Source: Flavivirga sp. 57AJ16
Lineage (GTDB): Bacteria > Bacteroidota > Bacteroidia > Flavobacteriales > Flavobacteriaceae
Assembly: GCF_028736925.1 (NCBI RefSeq)
Contig: NZ_JAQZAT010000005.1
Location: 1-64,000, forward strand
Length of the DNA: 64,000 nucleotides
Reading direction: 5' to 3'
Shown: in pieces, positions 8,200-15,024 of the stretch
Numbering within the stretch: position 1 is the stretch's first letter
How the letters are laid out: the number at the start of each line of letters is the position of its first letter
The notes under the pieces: model-generated
The model's database searches: none
What the model was told of the DNA's origin: nothing
What the model saw: only the letters and a program-made list of their open reading frames with translations
Made by a program: the position numbers and the translations under genes

Positions 8200-9858
8200 A
8201 TGAAAAATTTTCACATTATATTTTGGCTCTTCTTTTTGCTGACTCATAGTATAAATGCCCAACTGGAAGAAGAAATGGTAACACAAAATGAATGGTTGAA
8301 GCATTGGACGGATTTTGAGCCGAATTTAGCCGATATAAACGAGCCCACAGAGATATTAACAGGCGAAATTACCGAAGACCTTCAACTTTATAAAAGAGAA
8401 ACTTATTTATTGTTAGGGCCTGTTTTTGTAAAAGAAGGTGTTACACTTACTATAGAGCCAGGGACGATAATAATTGGGGATTACGATACAAAAGGATCTT
8501 TAGCCATCGCTAAAGGAGCAAGTCTAATTGCAGATGGTTTAAAAACAGATCCTATCGTTTTTACGTCTAATAGAAGTGTTAAAAAAGCTGGAGATTGGGG
8601 AGGCATCATTTTATTGGGCGATGCACCTTTAAATAAATTTGGAAGAGGATCTGTTTCTTCTTTTTATTCAGAATTAGATCCGAAGTTTTATAAAAACACA
8701 AATTATGGAGGTGAAAATACTAAAAGTAATTCTGGTATTTTGAGATTTGTAAGGATAGAATATGCAGGTAAAAAAGAATACACAGCAGATGGTAGTTTTA
8801 GTGGTTTATTATTAGCAGGTGTAGGCAATGAAACCATTATAGAAAATGTGATGGTAAGTTTTTCTGCAGGAGACGCCTTTAAAGTTTGGGGAGGAACCGT
8901 CAATTTAAAGAATATGGTTTCCTATAGGTCTGCTGGAAATGATTTTAGCTTTAATTTTGGTACTCAATCCCATTTAACCAATTCATTGGCTATTAGATTC
9001 CCTTATACGTCCAATAGTAGAGGTGCAAGATGTTTAGATATAAGGTCTTTTGATAAGAAAGAAAATGTTGATTTTTCTAAAAAGGGTACAAGTTTAGTTG
9101 CTGAAAATTTAGATTTAATTAATAATAGCAAGGATTTAGAATTTGATATTCAATCAGGGTTGATAAAAGAAAGTGTTTATGTGGGGCAAAATACTATGTT
9201 TAGCCTGAATAAAAGTACAGTTTCTGGTTTCAAACCAGCAATTATGTTAAAAAATGAAATCCTAGATAATCAAGAAAATTTAGAAAAAATTAAAATTACA
9301 GAGATACATTTCAAGGATTGTGTGGGATATGTATGGTCAAATGATACGGCTAATAACAAAGCTTTGGAAAATTGGTATACTAATAAAGAATTTTTAAATA
9401 TGTTCTCTACAGGGAATCGTGCAAAAGTATTTATTGCCGATGCCAAAAAAGCAGAAAAGGAGAATAAAATAGCCAAAAGTAAAATAACGGTAAATAAAAA
9501 TCTTGTGTACCCCTTTGAACTTATTGACAAAGCACCCGCATTTTCGGGATGCGAAAAAGTGGCAGAAGGAGAATCTAAAAAATGTTTTCAAAAGAAAATA
9601 GAGTCCCATATAACCCAAAATTTTAAATATCCAGAAGCAGCACTGAACAATAATATAGAGGGACGTGTATTTGTTATGTTTAATGTAGATACTAATGGAC
9701 ATGTTGTCAATATCCGATCAAGAGGTCCGGATAAAAGTTTGGAAGAAGAAGCAGAACGTATAATTAAAATGTTACCAAAAATGCAACCTGCTATGAAACT
9801 AGGGCAAACAGTTAAGGTGTCTTATGGCATTCCTATTGGTTTTAAAAAAACATTTTAG
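8200..9858 (+). CDS. Secreted beta-helix-like protein with C-terminal TonB domain
   Basis: 552 residues: signal peptide 1-20, then about 45-330 a region rich in short strands and turns typical of Bacteroidota surface proteins with parallel-beta-helix folds (VKEGVTLTIEPGTIIIGD, GDWGGIILLGDAP, LRFVRIEYAG, AGDAFKVWGGTVNL). A linker to about 460 follows. Residues about 465-552 form a TonB C-terminal domain (KYPEAALNNNIEGRVFVMFN, DTNGHVVNI, VSYGIPIGFK). TonB_C normally delivers proton-motive energy to outer-membrane transporters, or occurs as a stand-alone envelope module in Bacteroidota. No transmembrane anchor apart from the signal is seen, so energy coupling is doubtful. The architecture is odd and the role unknown. 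Confidence 0.75.
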   Translation: MKNFHIIFWLFFLLTHSINAQLEEEMVTQNEWLKHWTDFEPNLADINEPTEILTGEITEDLQLYKRETYLLLGPVFVKEGVTLTIEPGTIIIGDYDTKGSLAIAKGASLIADGLKTDPIVFTSNRSVKKAGDWGGIILLGDAPLNKFGRGSVSSFYSELDPKFYKNTNYGGENTKSNSGILRFVRIEYAGKKEYTADGSFSGLLLAGVGNETIIENVMVSFSAGDAFKVWGGTVNLKNMVSYRSAGNDFSFNFGTQSHLTNSLAIRFPYTSNSRGARCLDIRSFDKKENVDFSKKGTSLVAENLDLINNSKDLEFDIQSGLIKESVYVGQNTMFSLNKSTVSGFKPAIMLKNEILDNQENLEKIKITEIHFKDCVGYVWSNDTANNKALENWYTNKEFLNMFSTGNRAKVFIADAKKAEKENKIAKSKITVNKNLVYPFELIDKAPAFSGCEKVAEGESKKCFQKKIESHITQNFKYPEAALNNNIEGRVFVMFNVDTNGHVVNIRSRGPDKSLEEEAERIIKMLPKMQPAMKLGQTVKVSYGIPIGFKKTF

Positions 9859-9870
9859 TTCATATCCTTT

Positions 9871-10341
9871 TTATAGATTATCCAGTATCACATTATAATC
9901 ATACCGCAAATCTTCGTGTAAATTTGAGATGATTTTTTTAGAAAGTAGGATCTGTCGTTTATAGATATTATGTAGTTGGACACTTCCGTTAATACTGGGC
10001 GAAAAATCTTTTAGTTTCTGGCAAAAGTAGAGAAGAAGAGCTACTTCGGTTTCTTTGTTTTGTGAATAACGAACATATTTCTTTATGTTTCTTAAAATTT
10101 TCCGAACACTTTTTCTAATATAAAAATAGCTGTCCCTATTAATCAATTCAAACGCTTCGTCTATATAACCCTTTACACTTTCAATATACCCGGATTCATT
10201 ATGGGATTCAAATAGAAGATAGGTTAAAAGCTCTTTGTTTTCTTTTTTAAATCTTGATAAACGAAGGCAGAGCTCTTGGATCTCTGATGTTGACAGCGTA
10301 TTTAGTTCTTGTTTGATTTCTCTTAATGTAACAGCTTTCAT
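9871..10341 (-). CDS. Conserved helical hypothetical protein
   Basis: 156 residues, almost entirely helical and lysine-rich, without signal peptide or membrane segments, hence probably cytoplasmic. It begins one base after the stop of the methyltransferase gene 10343-11947 (same strand), so the two are very likely cotranscribed and may work together. I do not recognise the family. The N-terminus (TLREIKQELNTLSTSEIQEL) looks like a helical hairpin. Confidence 0.65.
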   Translation of the reverse strand: MKAVTLREIKQELNTLSTSEIQELCLRLSRFKKENKELLTYLLFESHNESGYIESVKGYIDEAFELINRDSYFYIRKSVRKILRNIKKYVRYSQNKETEVALLLYFCQKLKDFSPSINGSVQLHNIYKRQILLSKKIISNLHEDLRYDYNVILDNL

Positions 10342-10342
10342 T

Positions 10343-11947
10343 TTAGTTTCCTTTTAATAGGTTAATGCTTACTGTTGCTAATTCGTTATCGGGAAATGTT
10401 GTAAAATAGTTGGAATCTGGATATAGGCCAGCTTCCATAGCAACTTTATTAAAAATATCGACTTCCAAAATAAATTGGTCGCTATAGCCATGAGTGGCAT
10501 CATAGGCTGTGGCTGCTGTTTTTCCTAAATTGTTGGCTGTCAATTTGGGGGCTATAGTATGCAATTCTATAATTAATAGACCGAAACGCTCTACATAGCC
10601 TTTCCATTTTTGTAAATGTTCCAATAAAGAGCTTTCTACTAAATTGTTACTGATTCGCTGACCTTGGTGACTATAAGCTCCTGTCGAATCGCTTAGGCGT
10701 TCTGTAAGCCGCTTTGGTGTTTCCCATATACGATTGTGGTCTAAAAAAGTCCTAACGTTCAATAGATCCTTTAAATCTATATTATAGTCTTCTTTTAAAT
10801 CCTTAGCCAATAAATCGGGTCTGCCTATATTGCCCCAAATGACCTTTGCCCAAATATCTGCTTTAATTAAGTTGCTTCTTGTCACTTTTAAGGCCGCTTG
10901 ATTAAAATCGGCACCAACAAGCAATAATGGGTATTCATCAAGCATTTTGCCTCTTAGGGTTTTGTATTCGATGACGTCAAAAACATGTTGGATAAAAGCA
11001 CCATTACCACAGCCCATGTCTAAAATCCCTTTTGGTTGCTCGTCAATAGGTTTGTTGAATAGCTCGATAATGATATCATCTATTATTTTAAAGTAAGTAG
11101 CATGTGCACCACCACTTCCCCAAACATTCATTTCTCTATCTACATGTTTTTCTTTTTCGTCCGGTGCGTTTGTTTTTAATACTAAAGGGTTTCCAAAAAT
11201 AAGTTCGTCTAATGTCGTAAATGTTGGTAAATATGAAATGGTAACGCCGTATGCACTGGCTCGTTTTGCAAAAAAAAGCCCTTTATCAGTAAACTGGTAG
11301 GTGTCTTTTTTTTTGGAGAACCAACCTAAATAAGCAAAAAAATCAAGTATTTTTTTAAAGCTTTCAGGGTCTTTATGATATTCCTGGGCTCTAAAGGAGG
11401 CTTCCATAAAGTATTTATGAAACAGGCCTTTAAGCCCCAGTAAAACAATTATGGGAGCCGCAATAACGCCTTCTATATGTTTTAGGACTTGGTATTCAAT
11501 GGTGTTTTCTTTAACTGGAGGAAGACCAAAGCTTTGTTTATACTTTACAAATACTTTCTCTAGGGCATTAAATGCATCTGCTCCAATACCTTCTTCCGTA
11601 AATTTGACAGAGTAACTCAACAAGTTTACAGCATCCGCATATATTGGCACTAATTTAAATGCTTTTTCACTTTTGGCATTCGTCTCATAATAAACGGTGT
11701 TATTGGTATTGTTAATAGTCATGTTTAACCAACCTTGAGAGGATAATACACGCAAACCAACATTTAGATAGCCTTCATTTGCATTAAATTCTTTAGATAA
11801 GTTTTCAATGCTCGATTTTTTATTGTTCAGCAAATATTGTAAGACACCATTTTTGTAAAGCGAATAGGCGGTGGTTGCTGTGGCAATACCATCTAGATGC
11901 CTAAAAATGGTACCTCGAAATTGCTCTTTATCTAATTTTGTTAACAT
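10343..11947 (-). CDS. Class I SAM-dependent methyltransferase, two-part
   Basis: 534 residues. The N-terminal part (about 20-110) looks like a winged-helix/dimerisation domain of O-methyltransferase type (LYKNGVLQYLLN, LSKEFNANEGYLNVGLRVLS). A second helical region follows, and the Rossmann methyltransferase domain starts near residue 305 with motif I ILDMGCGNGAFIQHV. This layout resembles the methyltransferase-like domains of natural-product enzymes such as AprA-type modules, but the substrate is unknown. It is followed by 9871-10341 after one base. Its start lies only about 22 bases from the end of a palindromic repeat element, so its promoter is probably inside or beyond that element. Confidence 0.75.
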   Translation of the reverse strand: MLTKLDKEQFRGTIFRHLDGIATATTAYSLYKNGVLQYLLNNKKSSIENLSKEFNANEGYLNVGLRVLSSQGWLNMTINNTNNTVYYETNAKSEKAFKLVPIYADAVNLLSYSVKFTEEGIGADAFNALEKVFVKYKQSFGLPPVKENTIEYQVLKHIEGVIAAPIIVLLGLKGLFHKYFMEASFRAQEYHKDPESFKKILDFFAYLGWFSKKKDTYQFTDKGLFFAKRASAYGVTISYLPTFTTLDELIFGNPLVLKTNAPDEKEKHVDREMNVWGSGGAHATYFKIIDDIIIELFNKPIDEQPKGILDMGCGNGAFIQHVFDVIEYKTLRGKMLDEYPLLLVGADFNQAALKVTRSNLIKADIWAKVIWGNIGRPDLLAKDLKEDYNIDLKDLLNVRTFLDHNRIWETPKRLTERLSDSTGAYSHQGQRISNNLVESSLLEHLQKWKGYVERFGLLIIELHTIAPKLTANNLGKTAATAYDATHGYSDQFILEVDIFNKVAMEAGLYPDSNYFTTFPDNELATVSINLLKGN

Positions 11948-11969
11948 ACGATAATCGGTTTGTTATATA

Positions 11970-12132
11970 ATACCAATTATGAATTAAAATACGCAATTCA
12001 AACTCATTCATTAATTTGTTTTATCACTTTGCTCATCATTTCCATAGCTTAGGCTATGCAAATAACACGTAGCAGGCAAAAACAAATAAGCAATGTCGTT
12101 TTCTGTAGCTCATTTTAATTCATAATTGGTAT
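11970..12132 (-). repeat. 163-bp palindromic MITE-like element, copy A
   Basis: It has perfect terminal inverted repeats of about 21 bases, starting ATACCAATTATGAATTAA (11970) and ending at 12132. The whole 163-bp element matches 28445-28607, which has the same length and the opposite orientation, with high identity. No coding capacity. It occupies the upstream region of the methyltransferase gene. The rest of 11948-12449 holds a terminator and a second element, described separately. Confidence 0.85.
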
Positions 12133-12242
12133 AAGATACTCATTTAAACTTTTAAAATGGGATAAAAAATTATCCTTTTGTACCTATTTTTCACCTTTTT
12201 TATTCCGTAGCGGTGCTATAAATGACTTTTAAATATAAAAAG

Positions 12243-12278
12243 AAAAACCTTTCCAAATGGATTAGGAAAGGCTTTTAA
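12243..12278 (-). terminator. Rho-independent terminator downstream of the E1 fusion gene
   Basis: Reading the minus strand, AAGCCTTTCC pairs with GGAAAGGTTT around a 10-base loop, followed by a T-rich run (TTTTTCTTTTT). It lies downstream of 12450-14861 on the same strand, with a MITE-like element between the stop codon and the hairpin. Confidence 0.75.
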
Positions 12279-12293
12279 AAAAGATTTTATTAT

Positions 12294-12435
12294 TGATTGT
12301 CCGTAATTTGTCATAAACCTAAAAATATATTGATTTTGTCATCCCGAGGCAACGAGGGATCTCATTGATTATCGACAGATTCTTCACTTCGTTCTGAATG
12401 ACAAAAATATCATTATGCATGATTACGGACATTCA
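12294..12435. mobile_element. 142-bp MITE-like element, copy 1
   Basis: This is nearly identical (about one mismatch) to 53450-53591. The ends TGATTGTCCGTAAT and ATTACGGACATTCA form 14-base terminal inverted repeats with one mismatch. Inside are inverted arms (GATTTTGTCAT and ATGACAAAAATATC) and the segment TCATCCCGAGGCAACGAGGG. There is no coding capacity. It appears to have inserted in the 3' untranslated region of the E1 gene, before its terminator. Confidence 0.85.
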
Positions 12436-12449
12436 GATTTTATTTTTGT

Positions 12450-14861
12450 TTATCGTAATTTAGGAAAATCAGAAGGGTTTAATTCGTGCATGACCTCATA
12501 AACAGCTTCAAAAATATCTTCTGCAGAAGGTTTTGAGAAATAATCACCATCATTTCCGTATGCGGGCCTGTGTGCTTTCGCAGTAAGTGTTTTTGGTTGA
12601 CTGTCAAGATATTGATAGGCGTTTTGAGTATTTAATATTTCGTTTAAAATATATGCCGAAGCACCGCCAGGAACATCTTCATCAATGATCATTACCCGAT
12701 TTGTCTTGGCAATACTTTTTACGATATCATGATTTAGGTCGAAAGGTAGTAAGGATTGTACGTCTATCACTTCTGCATCAATACCAATGGCCAACAGGTC
12801 TTTTGCAGTTTGCTCTACAATACGTAATGTCGACCCATAAGAAACCAATGTGATGTCTGTACCTACTTTAACGGTTTCAACAACTCCAATAGGTGTTTTT
12901 ATAGTACTTAAGTTGTTTGGCATTTTTTCTTTTAGCCTATAACCGTTAAGGCATTCTATAACTATGGCAGGATCGTCACCTTGTAAAAGTGTATTGTAAA
13001 AACCAGCGGCTTTGGTCATACTTCTTGGTACCAGAATGTGCACACCTCTAACTAAATTTAAAATACCGCCCATTTGAGAGCCAGAGTGCCAGATACCTTC
13101 AAGTCTGTGTCCTCTGGTTCTTATTATTAAAGGCGCTTTTTGTTTGCCTTTTGTTCTGTAGTGCACTGTTGCTAAATCATCACTAATAATTTGCAGTGCA
13201 TATAGAATATAATCAAGGTATTGAATTTCTGCAATAGGCCTCAATCCTCGTAATGACATGCCTATGCCTTGTCCAATTATAGTGGCTTCCCTTATGCCTG
13301 TATCTGCTACACGTAATTCGCCATGTTTTTCTTGCAAGCCCTCTAAACCTTGATTTACATCACCAATATTACCTGTATCTTCTCCAAAAACAAGTGCTTC
13401 GGGGTAGTTACTGAAAATGGCATCAAAATTATCACGTAAAATGATACGTGCATCAACTTGAACGGCATCGTTATCGTATGTCGGTTTGACTTCTTTTACA
13501 TGAATATTCGATCTGCTGGTTTCGGAATATAAATGCGAGCTAAAATCGGGCTGTACCTTTTCGAAGATGGTGTTAATCCAATCACTAAGCTGTTGCTTTT
13601 CTTTAGATGTTTCACCTATAACGTACCTTAAAGCTTTTCTTGCGCTTGATAGAATGTCCTTTCTGGACGCTTCATCTATATGCGTTAAGTCCTCTTTAAT
13701 TTTAGTAATAAAGACTTTGTTAGGACTAGATGATGCTACTTGTGTTAATATAGAAATGAGCTCTTGTTTCTCTTTTAAAATAGGTTTTAAATAGGTGTTC
13801 CATGCTTTCTTTTTGGCTTCTCGAACATCCCTTTTAATGGTTCTTTCAATTTCTGTAAGCGTTTCATTTGTGGCTATCCCACTTTCTATAATCCATTCAC
13901 GCATTTTTAAGATGCAATCGTGTTGAACCTCCCATTCTAAACGCTCTGCGCTTTTATATCTTTCATGGGATCCGGAAGTTGAATGACCTTGTGGTTGTGT
14001 TAACTCTTGTACATGAATGAGTACTGGTACATGCTCATTTCTAGCAATATTAGAAGCTTCTTGGTAAATTTCTATAAGGTTGGCATAATCCCAGCCCTTA
14101 ACGCGTAGTATTTCGTAGCCTTTTTGTTCTTTATTTCGCTGAAATCCTTTTAAAATTTCAGAGATATTTTCTTTAGTGGTTTGATGTTTTGCATGTACAG
14201 AGATGCCGTATTCGTCGTCCCAAACACTAACAACCATAGGTACTTGTAAAACGCCTGCTGCATTAATGGTTTCAAAAAACAAACCTTCACTAGTACTTGC
14301 ATTTCCTATAGTACCCCAAGCAACTTCATTCCCGTTAATAGAGAAATTCGTCGTGTTAATATTGTCAACATTTCTGAATATCTTTGAAGCTTGCGCTAAG
14401 CCAAGCAAGCGAGGCATTTGCCCAGCCGTGGGAGAGATGTCTGCACTTGAGTTATATTGTTTTGTGAGATCCTTCCATTTTCCGTCTTCACTTAAACTAT
14501 GTGTCACAAAATGACCGCCCATTTGGCGACCGGCCGACATCGGTTCTAATTCTAAATTGGTATTGGCATATAGCCCTGCAAAAAATTGTTCCGTAGTTAA
14601 TTCACCGATAGCCATCATGAATGTTTGGTCCCTATAATAACCAGATCTCCAATCACCTTTTTGAAAGGCTTTGGCCATAGCTAACTGTGGCACTTCTTTA
14701 CCATCTCCAAAAATCCCAAATTTTGCTTTACCAGTTAATACTTCGCGTCTGCCAAGTAGACTGCATTCACGACTTTTAATAGCTATTTTGAAATCGTTTA
14801 GTACTTCTGCTTTAAAATCATCAAATGATATGTCGGTCTTCAAATTTGGAATAGTTTGCAT
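12450..14861 (-). CDS. Branched-chain 2-oxoacid dehydrogenase E1, fused alpha and beta subunits
   Basis: 803 residues. The first ~400 are an E1-alpha domain with the TPP-binding region around GNASTSEGLFFETINAAG and a phosphorylation-loop-like segment (GHSTSGSHERYKS). From about 470 comes an E1-beta transketolase-like domain (FGEDTGNIGDVNQGL, RVADTGIREATIIGQGIGMS) and the C-terminal transketolase domain (TLVSYGSTLRIVEQ). It decarboxylates branched-chain 2-oxoacids and passes the acyl group to lipoyl-E2, feeding branched fatty-acid and acyl-CoA synthesis. The fused form is common in Bacteroidota. E2 and E3 are not in this window. A good promoter precedes it. Confidence 0.92.
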   Translation of the reverse strand: MQTIPNLKTDISFDDFKAEVLNDFKIAIKSRECSLLGRREVLTGKAKFGIFGDGKEVPQLAMAKAFQKGDWRSGYYRDQTFMMAIGELTTEQFFAGLYANTNLELEPMSAGRQMGGHFVTHSLSEDGKWKDLTKQYNSSADISPTAGQMPRLLGLAQASKIFRNVDNINTTNFSINGNEVAWGTIGNASTSEGLFFETINAAGVLQVPMVVSVWDDEYGISVHAKHQTTKENISEILKGFQRNKEQKGYEILRVKGWDYANLIEIYQEASNIARNEHVPVLIHVQELTQPQGHSTSGSHERYKSAERLEWEVQHDCILKMREWIIESGIATNETLTEIERTIKRDVREAKKKAWNTYLKPILKEKQELISILTQVASSSPNKVFITKIKEDLTHIDEASRKDILSSARKALRYVIGETSKEKQQLSDWINTIFEKVQPDFSSHLYSETSRSNIHVKEVKPTYDNDAVQVDARIILRDNFDAIFSNYPEALVFGEDTGNIGDVNQGLEGLQEKHGELRVADTGIREATIIGQGIGMSLRGLRPIAEIQYLDYILYALQIISDDLATVHYRTKGKQKAPLIIRTRGHRLEGIWHSGSQMGGILNLVRGVHILVPRSMTKAAGFYNTLLQGDDPAIVIECLNGYRLKEKMPNNLSTIKTPIGVVETVKVGTDITLVSYGSTLRIVEQTAKDLLAIGIDAEVIDVQSLLPFDLNHDIVKSIAKTNRVMIIDEDVPGGASAYILNEILNTQNAYQYLDSQPKTLTAKAHRPAYGNDGDYFSKPSAEDIFEAVYEVMHELNPSDFPKLR

Positions 14862-14883
14862 TTAGCTGTGCTTTTTGCTCGTG

Positions 14884-14914
14884 CAAAAGTAGTTAAAATT
14901 TGTGATTTTTGCAA
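14884..14914 (-). promoter_or_regulatory. Promoter of the E1 fusion gene
   Basis: On the minus strand TTG (14912-14914), a 20-base spacer and TACTTTTG (14884-14891) match TTG-N20-TAnnTTTG. The start codon at 14861 follows about 22 bases after the -7 box. Confidence 0.75.
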
Positions 14915-15024
14915 TTATATCGGTATCTAAATTTTTGAAGTATTATTAAAAATAACCAAAAAAAAAGAATTAAAATAATGATTACGCAATAAAAACGAAT
15001 ATATACTGATTATTCGACAACATA

